Shown here: positions 10,221-22,746 of the stretch, piece after piece
Layout: each line of letters opens with the position of its first letter
Numbering within the stretch: the stretch's first letter is position 1
Origin: Gnetum montanum
Lineage: Eukaryota; Streptophyta; Gnetopsida; Gnetales; Gnetaceae
DNA length: 50,674 bases
Reading direction: 5' to 3'
Assembly: GCA_015680685.1 (NCBI GenBank)
Contig: MNCI01009104.1
Span: 287,306 to 337,979 of the forward strand
Notes under the pieces: model-generated
Databases searched by the model: none
Seen by the model: only the letters and a program-made list of their open reading frames with translations
Told to the model about the DNA's origin: nothing
Translations under genes and position numbers: made by a program

Positions 10221-12443
10221 AAAAGAACTGTCCATCATCTTGACCTGTCCATTCACTATTTCTTCAAATAAGAGTGAAACTTACGCATCGTATACATAAA
10301 AGTAAAGTCTTTGAAGGCTATTACGATTTTCACTGAAAACAAAAGAGCAGCATACACTAAACTGGATTGTGACCTGCAAAACGCGGTTTGATCGGGTCCT
10401 AAGAATTGCAGGAGGACGAGGACGAGGCGTAAACTTCAGCTTTCACCTCTCATTACAATACCATTTTCCACAACCACCACAAAACCTGCTCCTCTCTCAG
10501 AGACCTTCACAACACAAATTTGTACAAGTCCTTAGCTTTTTCTTGCTACTATGTCGTACTAATATTCTTCACCAAAGCAGCTCGCCCACCAAAAAGATTC
10601 CAAGCTAACCTTCCTTTCATAGTGGTGGCACTGATGGGCTTCTTTCACCGCCCAGGATTCTAGGCCAGCTTTGTCAGTCAGAAAAAAAAAACAAACAGCC
10701 AGCTCAGAAATACAAAAAGAAAACCATTTTTTGAGAAACATTTTCATACTTATTCAGAGCCACAAATAGAAAACATATACCTTAAGAGAGATTCGGAACA
10801 GAGACGTCAAAAGGTTCTCTGCCTGTGAGAAACAATATACTAATTTCTCAAGTGACACAGAAAATTTGGGGAAACGAAAATATCTGCATCCCCAGTCAAC
10901 ATTCCCTAATCATGTAACTGCGTTCACACCTTGAAATTTCAAAGATTGCGGCTTGTCTTGTGTGGAATATGCTATTTTTAAGCATTTGGCCTCGAAAAAA
11001 GATTTCCTTGTGCCAACTAAGAATTGATTGTCCTAACTAAAGATTGCTCGTCTCCCACTGACTTGCTGATAACCTTACCAGATAAGAAAACCGGGTGCTG
11101 AAAGCGGCCGAAATTTCAAATCCGTGACAGCTAGCCTTGGAAGATTATTCAAACAAACGAACACAGCGCAGGCTTGGCTGTTTTCTATCATAGGTGGAAA
11201 GGGAGGCCCAGTAGCCTTAATTTAATTTAAACAGTAGTGCATGAATATCATCATCAAGATCCTGTTTCACCTTCTACATTCCAAAGCAGCACCTTCGGCA
11301 AGTCCGGTTGTTTACTTTCCAAAAGTGAATTCCTTAAAACTGACCCTTTTGTTGAGATAATTATCCAGAAGTCCTAGCGTTACTGCTTCTACTCAAACAT
11401 TTTCAAGTGTGGATCCAGGAAACTTGCATGTCACATGGGTATAACAGAGGAAACACACCAATCATGACAACAGTAAAATAGGCATTCTGGGGAAGATGAA
11501 TTTTACAAATTCAACGCAAAAATAGAGGCAGAAAAGGAATTGCCTCATTAGAAATTCTGTCAGCCCTAAAGAAAGCATAGCGTACAACCCATCAATCAAA
11601 TAGGCGAATCGGCCCAAGTACATGATACCACAACATGATAGAAAAGCAGTAATAACGCCTTCGTAGATATGAAAATGACCAGTGACCAAAGATATATGTG
11701 TATCATGATGCTACCCTTTTTACCACATTCTCTCAAAACAGGAATGAATACGAAGCTAAATACCGATTGCAAGCTTCTACTGAGAAATAGTGGTCTAAAA
11801 AGCAGAACTGCACAGTACAATACACCTGAAACAATATATCTTTACAATAATTGCATTTTGCTTTGTATCCCAGCATCTGTTGCAAATATATCAATACCTG
11901 ATCTGCAGCACGTTCACAAGAAGGAGAACAGAAGGACAAGAACATGCATAGTACAAAACAACATGGAGCAAAGCAAGGTCATTAACAAGGATTATGAATT
12001 ATCATTGAAGCATCCAACAACAAAGCAATAAAACATTTCATTGATGAAATACTGGCTAATGGCAATTCAGAAATTCTAATACCTTCATAAAAAAAATCAG
12101 TAAGTGATATGAACAGTCAATCCATTACTTCTGTACACATTTATCTAAAAAATGATCATCACCAGTCAAAAGTATTCATATTTATGTTCATGTGCTGGCA
12201 TACACGAGTACCGGATAAAACAATTCCACGGATTCACAAATAGTTCAAGAATAAGCTCATGGAAATTGCTTTTCCAATCAAAAATCAACTTCCAACTTTC
12301 TACATGCGATACCTAAAATAATGTTATTCATTAGCTGAAGTTGTAGCTGGGTATGATACATTTCCTCTAGCTATTATCCTGTGGCCAACTTCTACACAAA
12401 TGTGAATGCCGGAACATGGTGATGTCAGGCTGCTTTGGAAAGT
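10221..12443. other. Region downstream of the SAP30-like gene; no coding exon seen
   Basis: Presumably holds the 3' UTR of the minus-strand gene ending at 12444, then intergenic DNA. Several overlapping open frames on both strands near 11460-12030 have no recognisable motif and no splice-linked partner. Confidence 0.45.
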
Positions 12444-14839
12444 TCAGCTACAAACGGTCTTTAATCGTTTTGCGGCTTGCACAAAACCAGTTATTACCTG
12501 CAACTCATCCAATTGCTTGAAAAGCAGCAACCGAGCACAAAGAAATAGTTAGAAAACAGACAAATACATGAACTTATTAAAGCAAGAAGAGTCGCACAGA
12601 GTGGCAAAACAACAGATGGTCAAGAAAGGCAAACCATATAAAACTATTCAGAAGAACATAAAATCAAATATGCCAATGAATGGTGATTCAAGTGATTATC
12701 TCATTTTCTAACAAGTATTATGCAAACATGGGTTCAAGTCCTACTCAGGCACCTCTGTGCTGTAAGTTCTAAGGAAGTATCATGTTGGCTATGTGTAACT
12801 TAGGATATATGGCAAAAACAATACAAAGAGATCTATCAAACAAATAAAAACAAATTCTTCTCTGAAACACTGAAGAATCGTCTGTAACACAGCAACTTCA
12901 CTGTCAACATTACTGCCTCTCAAGCAGAAGACATGCAATGCCAGGAGAAATAGTATAACTAGGCAATGGCTGCATGAAAGTTTAAAAAGATGATGAAAAG
13001 TGTATTCTCAGATACTGTGCAATAAATGCCATATAGTTAAAACCGGAGGAGAAAGCTAAAACTGTCCTCAAATGTCTGGAATTCCAGGAATGCAACCGAA
13101 ACAGGACAGACTCACTAATGATACCGATTTCCATTGAACTCAGCCTTCCAGATAACTACCAAATTCACACATACAACACCGGTTTCTGAACAATACGATA
13201 AAAACCAAAGCCTAAATCGTCAAAAATAACAAATGTAGACCAAATCCTAAATCGTCAAAAAATAAATACCGAGTGATAACATAAGGACTTTAAAATATTC
13301 TTCATGCTGCATATCCAGAAGCGTGACAAAACAGAAAAATAACTTCATGCATAAAAAGTGTTCAGAAAATTTGATACTTGTAGGGAAAACAAATAATCAT
13401 TAGCAAATACCTGAGAAAGAAAGTGCCTCTCTACAGCGCAAACTAACTGATCTTTTGGAATCTCTCGACCCACTAATTCATCGTCCTGCCAGTAAACGTA
13501 TATTTAAAAAAAATGAGACATGCAGACTTGAAATAGAACAGGTCCAAACAAAGAATCTTTCTGCGCAGAGCTTACAAGATTAAAATGCCTCCAATATCTC
13601 CAAAGTGCCGATGTTTCCAACTTGCTCAAGTCCACCTTCTGAAAAAGGATGTAAAATTTTTCCCAACCAAAAAATGCCATAATTCAGGAAATATTCAAAT
13701 AACAGTAGCATGCAATGTTCGTAGCAATGGGTTTATGCTTTAAATTGAACATACTACAATTTTAACTAGGAGCATACGCTAATAGTGATTCAGAAGTATG
13801 GTAACAGACATGCAGAAGTTCAAAAATTATTAGAACCCGTGAATATTATCAGATCCAAAAGAAGATTAGGGCAACCAACAAAAAAATTATTATCCGATCT
13901 TCGAGAGATGAATGCGGGGATATTATAGATAAGATCTAGAGGGTTTCACTAAGAACGTCAAGAGCCCAGAAAAAAATTCCCCGAGCATTCCAAAAACCCT
14001 CAAAACAAATTCGACGCATAATCGCTATCATCCAGCGTCAACCGTATTTCCACGGAACATGCAGAGCAATCCGAGGAAGCAATTACAATTATCAAACAGA
14101 AACATTATTTACCAGAGTGCCATGTGAATGAAAATTCGATCCAGTAGACTGTAATTGGGATGCATTGTTGGTGATAGTGCTGTGATTATTATTATTCCTG
14201 CTACTGGATGCCCCAATCAGCCTAGACCTGTGCCTGGGTTTACTATTTTTGTGGAATTCCTCAGACGCTGCACACCCACACACAACAATATTTTGCATGA
14301 AAAATTAATGTTAGTAGGCCAAACCCAAAAACCTGCATTGCCCAAAAGAAAAGCAATTTCTACCCAACAACCATAAAAAATGACCTAAATCAGAGCTATT
14401 GTTATTGGATGATGGGTTTTCACATTCATTTTCCGCATCCTCTTCCTGGCCTGTTGGAAGCTCAAGCACACTCAGGGCATTCCTCTGCAACTTAACCTCC
14501 AGTCCATTAGTCAACACCTGCAAAAACCCAAGAGCAGGAAAAAAAACACGGAGAAAAAATAAAATAAAATCGCATGGCCTTGAGAGAAAGAAAGGGAAAA
14601 GAAGAAAAAAAAATCCCCACAACTGAATTTGCAGACAAGAAGAAAAATTCTACCAGCCAATGCCAGCCAAATCCAACAGCCTTCTTGACAACTCCCTGGA
14701 GGCCAAGATGCATGGAGTTGGTCCTATTGTTGCCAGTAACAACAACCTTGGTGTTTTTGGGCAGAACTGAAAGTTCCAAATCCTCCTCCTCTCCATTCTC
14801 ACATGGAGATGTAACTCCACAACCCTCTACTAGCTGCAT
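12444..14839 (-). CDS. AFR1/2-like: SAP30-like SIN3/HDAC complex subunit (AFR1/AFR2-type), 6 exons
   Basis: Coding exons, 5' to 3': 14839-14654, 14517-14385, 14267-14113, 13638-13576, 13485-13411, 12515-12444. All introns are GT-AG, phases agree, and the sum is 684 nt (227 aa plus stop). The ATG at 14839 is directly preceded by an in-frame TAA. Residues about 25-80 (VLPKNTKVVVTGNNRT ... HWLVLTNGLEVKLQRNALSV) are the plant-conserved N-terminal region. An acidic and then Ser/Asn/Arg-rich linker follows. Residues about 159-221 form the Sin3-binding SAP30 domain (KVDLSKLETSALWRYWRHFNL, then a QLDELQVITGFVQAAKRLKT ending). Intron 2 has a near-perfect branch site (CTACTAAC, near 14315). From family knowledge, Arabidopsis AFR1 and AFR2 join SIN3-type histone deacetylase complexes and help repress FT; the role here is inferred. 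One Gly of the usual GGWHWL is missing. No frame damage. Confidence 0.93.
12676..12760 (+). mobile_element. tRNA-derived SINE head in SAP30-like intron 5
   Basis: A perfect pol III B box, GGTTCAAGTCC, lies at 12731-12741. It is preceded by a degenerate A box (TGATTCAAGTGATTATCTCA, from about 12684) and followed by CTACTCAGGCACCTCTG. It is antisense to the host gene, inside the last intron (12516-13410). The body past about 12760 cannot be bounded. Confidence 0.6.
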
Positions 14840-15395
14840 TTACTTGGCTCTGAGAATCTGTCTGCAACAAAAATCTTAAGCCTCAAGCAAACAAGCGCAG
14901 AAAAAAGGCCTGGTTTTCTCTTCCTACTATTTCTTCTTCCTCCTCCGATCCCCAATCACAGAGCCACAAATAATAACCCAAGACCCACAATCCTCCTGCG
15001 TCCTCTCTCCCCTCTTAATACACCCCCACCCTCAGAGGCTTTCTTTCAGCAATGACAGCGCATGACATCAATCATCTATCTATCCATCCGTCCAGTAGAT
15101 CCTCTCTCCCTGAATGCCAACTTACACTGCCACAACTCAAATAATTTATGCACCCAACAAAAAATTGCCCACACCACCTAATCGTTGAAAGCGACGGAAT
15201 AATTAGCCCCCCAATGGCCTGCTGCCACCTGTCAAGATATGCACATGTGGACTTTAAAGTCCTCGTAACCCCCACACGTTTTTTCCCCATGATCTGGTTA
15301 CCTGCGGTTACACTGGCCGTGGTGGGTTAATTAATTTGTTATTTCCCCTGTTTTTCCTTAAAATCACTGTGCCCAAACTTGAACTTACCCTAACT

Positions 15396-15420
15396 CTACC
15401 CTACCCTACCCTACCCTACC
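15396..15420. repeat. (CTACC)5 microsatellite
   Basis: Five perfect CTACC units, about 550 bases upstream of the SAP30-like start codon. Confidence 0.9.
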
Positions 15421-16871
15421 ACTCCCATGATTTTTCTCTCTCTCTTTCCCATTCTTTACCCAATTTTTTAGACGCAAAAATTCAAAATCCCTCACTTTGG
15501 GTTTGAAATGATTGAGGAGGGGGTAAGCTGTAAGCTGGCCTTTCTTTCTTTTCAATAAATTTATCATGCTGTTGATATTGAGGGACAACTAAGGTTGAAA
15601 GCTGTCTCCACTTTGAGGGATTGGCAAAAAGCGCTACAACACTAACACCTGACTAATTGATGCTGCTTAATGGGTCATAATAGCCATCTGGGTTTTGGCT
15701 TCTCTTGTATTTTTAATTTACTCTGGAAATCTCTCCGGAGAATTCTAATTCCGAGGTAACTGACATTGTGGGCAAATATAATGATTGTCTAGGTGAGGCC
15801 TCTTTATTTGAGGATTGGTACATTTTCTGCCACAAGAAATGTCATGTCAATGTTAAAGACCCCCACACAGCTGAGTCAGAAGAATCCCTCAATTCTCCCT
15901 TCTCTTCTGACACTGACCCTGTTTGTAGGTCATCAAAAGCCAAATTCAATTTCTGTTTGTTTGATCAGTCGGCGGGATTCATCTTATCCACACTGCCCTG
16001 CCCTTTTGCCTTTCTTGGATTTGCATGCTAACCCAGGTAATGAACCAAACTTTAATGTAGTTGCGCCCCCAACTTCCTAATTAAGGACAGAAAAAGCCGT
16101 GTATTTCTTCCTTTTCACGCTGCACTGGCTGCACTTAACACACTGGTCCTTGGAAAATCAATTCTGTCTTCTTGAAATTTGGGGGCAACCCCACCAATGC
16201 AACACCAGAGCAATTACAATTATTTTCTCCAAATTCTCCAGGACAACAGAATCATGCACAAAATTTTTTGCCCCAATTTTGACAATTAGGTACAAAAATA
16301 TCTCCCATGTCTTTCTCCTGCATATTATACATACCGGCGCAACCTACAATCCTGTTAGTTGAGAACAAATTTAGAAAAGCGGTTGTTTGTAGGCAGACGG
16401 TGGAAGAGAGAATCAGGTGGGCAAATGAACTCATGGGTGGTGCCGTCGCATTGGTATCCATTCGATTCCATTCCATTAATCAAATGTTTGAAGAGTTCAA
16501 ACAGCTATCCCCCATTGTCTTGTTATCCCACATTGTCTTGTTCTATTTTATAATGTGCAAGTGTCCTGATTCAATTTTTGTTCAAAATGCATCTATTTTT
16601 GTTTAAAACAAATACAAATACTGGATTCAGGTCACATGGGAAGTTAGGGGTAGGTGACACAGAAGAAGAAAAAGCCAAACTCTAATTGGGAGAAGGCACC
16701 CACAAAACGTTAAACAAATGCAAGGCCAGCCTGATTTGCGGATGATAAAATTTTAGCCGAAAAAGAAACATGCATGCAGCCAACGTCATCTTTGACAGAC
16801 ACATCCAAGAGCCAGGCTTGTCTTTAAGCATAAATTAATTCTTTCGAATTTTAAAGCAAAAAAGCAGCTGC

Positions 16872-16879
16872 TGACGTCA
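16872..16879. promoter_or_regulatory. TGACGTCA palindrome
   Basis: Perfect 8-bp palindrome of the type bound by plant TGA and other bZIP factors. It lies about 2 kb upstream of the SAP30-like gene and distant from any other start, so function is uncertain. Confidence 0.3.
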
Positions 16880-17739
16880 TGTTCCTCCATAAGCAATTTT
16901 CCAACTAAAATAAAAATCCTGCTTGAACAGTCAGACTCCCGTCCATGTGATTATGTAATCGTTATCAAACAGTCCCACCTTCTCCTCTGCTTCCTTCCAT
17001 GTCTTCAAATCTGATCTTTAATATAATATTGCTTTTCGGTATCTCTCCCACCATTCTCATTCAACTTGAGGAAGACATTTTGTATCTGGAAATGTCATGT
17101 AGACCTGAGTGCTTCAGGAGCTATATAAAACATTGCTTTTCAGTTCTGTGTTCTTCTTAAACTATTGTTTAGCAGACATGATACATTCTTGCTTTAAGTT
17201 TATTGATGCTTACGGTGACAGAGAACGAAAACTACCATTCCATAGATGATTTGAGGTACCGATATTTCAAATATCTTTTAAAAGCCAATTTGGATTACTC
17301 TCAGAATCTAAACTGACAATTTAAATTATTTTTGATGGAAGGATCTCTATCTATTATGTCTTTTTCATGAAACTCTTATGTTTTTCCTTAACAGCTAGAT
17401 GGTAATGTAAAGTTAATTATTTGTTTTTGTTTATTTGTACAGCTTGTATAAAAAGGTTATATTTTATAAATATTATACTACCAGGGCTTACTATGGTCAA
17501 TGATTTCTTATTTTCTTGTATACTTAGGAACTATAGTATTGTAATTCATTTTTCTACAAATTGGTTGATCTTCTAACCAATAGCTCTCAAAGAAATCAAA
17601 CTCATAACCTTTTTAATTTAAATGTTAACTTTTCAAACCTCAAATTCATCATTTTAGCTTTACAGATTTAAAGGTTAACATGGTGCTTTTAAAATCTTAT
17701 TAATCTAAACATTTGAGTGAGAATATTTTAAGAGGAGTT

Positions 17740-17810
17740 GAGGTATTCATAAGAACCACTATATCAAAGGTGTAAAAGTACTACCTTACCAATTGGGCTA
17801 TCACCTCATT
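17740..17810 (-). mobile_element. tRNA-derived SINE head
   Basis: On the minus strand an A box TAGCCCAATTGG at 17800-17789 is followed by TAAGG. About 30 bases further on, GTGGTTCTTATGAATACC (17759-17742) stands where a B box should be, but is degenerate. Confidence 0.45.
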
Positions 17811-19217
17811 AACTCATTGACTATGTAGGAAGTTAGGCATTGCAAGTATTTGAAAAAGCTTTCAAGTTTGACCCTTGATTTATCTTCAAATTCGTAACTA
17901 CAAAAAATGTAGGGGCCAAATTGATGTAGGTATCTACAAGGTCACTCTTAAATTATTAGCATGACTTCCTAGTTGAAGCTTGTGATTTCCATCTCTGTGA
18001 TTTCCACTCCACTCTATAAGTTAATCTCAATGAACTGCCATTAATACATTCAAAGATTATACCAGCAATATGCAAAATATCTAATAAATATATAAACTCT
18101 CCAATTTTAAAAATATGTCACATAACTCAAAAGTCATTCATGGAATTATTGTTTGAAACCGCAACCGAAAGTATTTTTCAATGAAAAGTCCTCGTCATTT
18201 TGAAAAGTGACACCATGCAGAGTATGATATAATGGTAACTCAAAGGAGCAAAATTACAAACCAACTTTTATAGCATTAATATGTTCACCCATGCTTAATA
18301 ATTCCCCGTTCAGCTTGCAGAAGTGTAACGACTCGTATGGGTCATGGACAGATAGGATTTATTACACAGGCAGTTGAGTGCATGTGTGACCTTTAATGAA
18401 CACATATCTGCGTATATCATTTAATAGAAAGCAAGGTATTAAGTTTAATCCTTGTTGGCTAAACCTGCACCAATGCGTGATGTTTATTATTCGATCCCTT
18501 TACAGCTGTAGCTACAGGCTTATCCGCCTCCGAAAAACGTATCATTAATGACGTTTGATGGACTCACTACCGATCCTGAATCCTAGTACATTGTCTGCTC
18601 TTCTGGAACCTTGGTGAAATTGGAATCATCTAGCTATTTGCTTGATACCAGTGCTTTTCAGAATTGATTACCACCCTCTAGACTTCCTGTAGCTAGATTG
18701 GACTTTAAGATTTTACCTCTGGATAAGGGTCTGACAGAAACCAACAAAGCATGACCATGAATATTAAGAACGCAAATCCTTTTCAAATATGGACACAACA
18801 GGAATCACCCTCATGCTTTCCTTCACTTTTTATTTCATCAAATGCAAGTACTTACCAGAATTATACAGAAACTACGTTAACAAGGACAAAAACTTTGATA
18901 TTTACTTTGACTCCAGCGAGCTGAGAGGCAGTATTTATTAAAATAGGACTCGCACAATAGCTTTACATGCAACTCACGCACAAGTGATGTTTTGAATAAG
19001 CTTGTCCAGAAAACCAGAAAGTTCCCAAAACTCTGCAAAATTTTACCCCAAAAATCTTTGCATGTTTCCTTCTCTAACACCAATATGACCCTATATGGTA
19101 GCCAAGCCTGTTCCAGTGCCACAGGAAGGGAAATACTGGTGGTATATGCTCACATTGAGCTTTGTAAATTTCCAGTTCCTTCCCTGTAGGCGATATGTTC
19201 TTTGGTAGATCAGACAG
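17811..19217. other. Downstream flank of the phosphatase gene
   Basis: No exon recognised. For the phosphatase gene an AATAAA on the minus strand at 18939-18934, about 280 bases after the stop codon, is the best poly(A) signal candidate. The small open frame at 18877-19122 overlaps this likely 3' UTR and has no motif. Confidence 0.45.
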
Positions 19218-22200
19218 TCATTTGCTCTTATTTTGCATTTGATTCCACCTCTCTACACTTTTGCGCTGATAAGTGTTCATTGCAATAGTGGGTCTGCGTT
19301 CTTTAAGCATCTTTTCAGCTACTTCCAAATTTTCTGCCAAACCTAAAGCAACAAACAAAGCACACATTACCGTAACACTCCTTCCATGGCCTGTACACAC
19401 AGAAACCAGTCATTTCAGCAATGGCACTTCGGTAGTAAGCAAAAACTAAATTTCCATTGCCGTGCAAAATTTAAATTTTATGATAGTGCAGTACTTAACA
19501 TCCCATATTCAGATAAAATACTCAATCATTCGAGTTATGAAATTGCCACAAAACAAAGGTCAAATGGATGCTAGAATACAAATCCGGCAAAATAAAAAAA
19601 TTACAATCTAGTCGGATCATTAAAACTCTAAATGGTGGATTGCCCTTTGAGTACACAGAAGAAAGCAATTTATTAGAACAACTTTCAACCACATGCAGCC
19701 AAAGAAACACACATCAATCTGAACATGAATAATCTTGATTGAGTACATCTCTATGAAATTAAACATATGAAAAAGTACTCAAGTGAACACATATACCCAT
19801 TTTATAAAAATAAAATATGGTAGCCAAAGAAACACACACATCAATCTGAACATGAATAATCTTGATTGAGTACATCTCTATGAAATTAAACATATGAAAA
19901 AGTACTCAAGTGAACACATATACCCATTTTATAAAAATAAAATATGGTTTAAAATTTTTCCAGGCAGCCAAGCTTTCGTATGACAAACATGAATTCTATC
20001 ACAGGCTAGCACTGATAAAAAAGAAAGAGAATGATTGTAATAAAGTTAAATCATAAGCTTTAAATTTTTTCAGCCCATCATAATAATTGTTAATAATTAA
20101 TTCTAGCTGAAGGATTTTTATTTGAATATGATTTGTAACTTGTTTTTTATTATTCTATCTTATGTCACTGAATAAACAAGAACTTTTGAAGTTACATCAA
20201 CTTGTAAAAACAGGGATATAGGAAAGTGTAAACTTGTGTCTTATGTACTTAATTTTTTCTTGGATAGGAATGCCATGAAGACAGGAATGCAATGCTCCAT
20301 AACACTGAGCAGTAATTACTTTAATAACCTAATATATGCATTTACTTTAATAGCAAGAATTTAGAACAGTATATTATTAATAAACTAGAAAAGGGGGAAT
20401 ATTGCAGAGTAAAAAGAGAGAGACACTATTGGGACAAGGTGGTTTTTTTCCATTAAAAATCCTGTCAATTTAGGGATGCAGATACTAATGCTTATTCAAG
20501 TCTCCTTTCTAAGTCTGAGCTGAGTCTAAGAGATTACAGACTGTTGTTTTCCTAATCTGAATTCATGCAGAAGGGGCACAGTTAGAGGTGCATTATCTTC
20601 CCTCACTTCTTCAAAGCTGCAAAAGTTAATGCTCGGTTTTCTTGTTGTATTTATCATATTGTGAGGTAATCTTGTTTTCCATTACTATTAGTGAAGTTTC
20701 CAAATTTGATTCTATAATTTTGTTTTTTATTTGATCTGTATTATCTATTCATTACAAAAACAGAATTATTAGAGAACCTAATTGTATTCAAAATATCTTT
20801 TATCCCATGAAATTTGAGAAATAAGAGAAGTGGAGAACCAGTGTATTCATTTTAAAAAATTTGTTTGCCATCTGATTTCAGAGTAACTTGGTCTTTTGTT
20901 GAAATCTATTTGCAAAGAGAATTTTTAATTGGAACTATCCTTGATTTAGATAGAAGCAGATTTCAATTAAGACAGAATGATGTTAAATTCAAGATGCATA
21001 ACTGGGTAATACATTGGGCATACCCACCAATATAGTGACTGCTACTTCGATAATTTTGGAAACTATAGGCATAGAAAGAAGATGAAGTGACTATCTAAAA
21101 ACAACAAATGGCATTCACCTGGACTGCCTAATTAAAAGAAAAATTAGAAATACAAATAAAACCAAATCCTTGAAGCACAAAACAAAACCGTTCAAATGGC
21201 AGTCAGCAGAAAAAGAATGCATCGACTTCATTAAACATCCATTAGTCCACTGCATTCTATACTTGGATAAGAAGACCTCTGAGGCAAATGTTTCCTCAGT
21301 CTGTTATAAAACTTCCAACACGTGGGATGAATGAGGTAAATTGCTTGAGAATGTATATTACATTAACGTTGAAACCCAATTGCTTACACAGAACACACCT
21401 CAGGGCAACAGGCATGCCTTGTATTTGCTTCATTATTATCTTAGGCTGATGCCATCCATTTAATGTCCTTGAGTAAACCAAAACAAACGTTCTAGCTTGA
21501 ATTTCTTGGAATGTAACAAACAAAAGATAGCCAAATAACACATTACCAAACCTATTTAAAAACTAATGATCATCTTCAAAAGCGTGGTGCCCTCTATTAT
21601 GATCTTGCACTTGTACTGGGGCAACAGAAATAAAAACCTAAGCCAATACTGACAACATAATCTGAAACGGCAGGTAGCAGAAGACACTAGAATAACTTTA
21701 ACCCTGATTAAAGCACCAGAAATTCTACTTTCAAGGATTCCACTAGACTATTATCAGACCTGCAATTCTATGGTACCGAACATTTGGTCAATAAAACGCA
21801 TCAAGAGCACCGTTTGTGAATGTGCCAGAGTGAGAATCCTGAGTTATATGTTGTCACCAGAGGAGTCACAATTTTCTTATCAAAGGAAGTTTCGTTCGTC
21901 TTAAATAATTTAGCCATAACGCAAAAGCACCTCTTAGAGGATGCTGGCTGCCTAATTAACGCCGAGCAGAAACAACAAAGTGTAACATACTAGATATACA
22001 TGATTTCGGAATTATCCTCAATTTGCCACTTAAGAGAGGCAAGTGGAAGAAAAGAACTCATCCAACGGACCCCACTAACCCATACCGTGACCCATATAAT
22101 TCTGATGTGGCTTTAATTTGAAGGATGATGAAATTCTACTGTGGATAAGACATTCATGGAGCATCACACAATAAACGGAGCTGGAAAAAACCAACAGAAA

Positions 22201-22746
22201 CTTACCAAAAGCACAGTGCACAAAAACAGGCCTGCCCTGAGATCTGTTCTGCTTGGCCCATCTGACAGCAAGATCAATGTGCAGGGGTTCAGGAGCCCTG
22301 GTATCCCAAGTGGGTATACAGAGATAAGGCAACCCTGCAAGGCAGGAGCTCCTGGGAAGTTCACAGGTGCAGTCAACAATGGCGGGTCTTCCGGGGGGCA
22401 CATCACATGGAGAACAGGGCCATCCTCCCAGAAAAATCCCTGGCCGAACCTCGCTGAACACAGGCTCCCGGCTGATGAAGCGCCTCAGGCGAACGTAGGC
22501 CCTCAGAGGAATCAGATATGGGAAGAAAACAAGCGTTGCCCACGTTGGGAAACTGCCATTGCTGGTCTTGCCCAGAAGAAGTGGCCTGTTGAGCTCCGGA
22601 TGTGAAGCAATGGCGGCCACGTACCCAACCAGGGAAGCGTGCAGAATGGGGAACAGCATCAGCCTGCTTTTCAACCTCTGTTTCAAAAACACTGCCATGC
22701 CTGCCGTCGCTGTGGCCAGCAATGCCACGATCTTGGAGATTCCCAT
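19218..22746 (-). CDS. Membrane-anchored dual-specificity phosphatase family protein, 2 exons
   Basis: Exon 1 is 22746-22206 and exon 2 is 19390-19218 (TGA stop); the intron of 2815 bases is GT-AG, phase 1. Together they give 237 aa. The start is the ATG in AACCATGGGA; the frame is open further upstream only through a TTG. Three hydrophobic segments (about residues 6-22, 30-48 and 68-85) suggest membrane anchoring. Then FSEVRPGIFLGGWP, AIVDCTCELPR and PTWDTRAPEP lead to the catalytic P-loop HCAFGHGRS: Cys178 and Arg184 of CX5R, with Asp in TWDTRAP a candidate general acid. The C-terminal half (ALFVALGLAEN ... NTYQRKSVERW) fits plant phosphatases annotated 'YnbD-like' or 'dual specificity phosphatase family'. 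It should dephosphorylate a phospho-amino acid, phosphoinositide or similar substrate; which one is unknown. The intron falls exactly inside the P-loop (HCAFG | GHGR). Both exons are intact. Confidence 0.92.
19697..19948. repeat. 125/127-bp perfect-like tandem duplication in the phosphatase intron
   Basis: Copy 1 is 19697-19821 and copy 2 is 19822-19948. Both start AGCCAAAGAAACACACA and end AAAATAAAATATGGT. The only difference I see is one extra CA dinucleotide in copy 2, so the duplication is recent. It lies within intron 1 of the phosphatase gene. Confidence 0.95.

Larger units (their letters stand above)
14840..17739. other. Upstream region of the SAP30-like gene; no coding exon seen
   Basis: Probably the 5' UTR and promoter of the minus-strand gene (purine-rich on that strand, 14880-15060), followed by intergenic DNA. 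It contains a (CTACC)5 run at 15396-15420, a CT-rich run at 15430-15450 and the palindrome TGACGTCA at 16872-16879. A plus-strand TATA-like CTATATAAAAC lies near 17120, with no gene behind it. Open frames at 15768-16080 and 16307-16606 show no known motif. Confidence 0.45.

Noticed and set aside
11462-12031. Coding gene in the overlapping open frames
   Set aside because: Frames on both strands, no motif, no consistent splice partner; likely 3' UTR or intergenic.
14311-14622. Single long open frame across SAP30-like exon 2
   Set aside because: Only 14517-14385 matches the family; the flanks are introns with a GT donor, AG acceptor and branch site.
15396-15420. (CTACC)5 as an interstitial telomere repeat
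   Set aside because: The plant telomere unit is CCCTAAA/TTTAGGG; this five-base unit differs and is short.
17119-17270. Promoter plus small peptide or miRNA gene (TATATAAAAC, short ATG frame)
   Set aside because: The 23-codon frame has no support, and I saw no foldback or known miRNA sequence.
22075-22205. Continuation of phosphatase exon 1 to the stop at 22075
   Set aside because: The frame reads past a good donor (TTTTG|GTAAG) into non-family sequence, whereas splicing to 19390 restores HCX5R.
22141-22605. Plus-strand 154-codon frame
   Set aside because: Exact antisense shadow of phosphatase exon 1.
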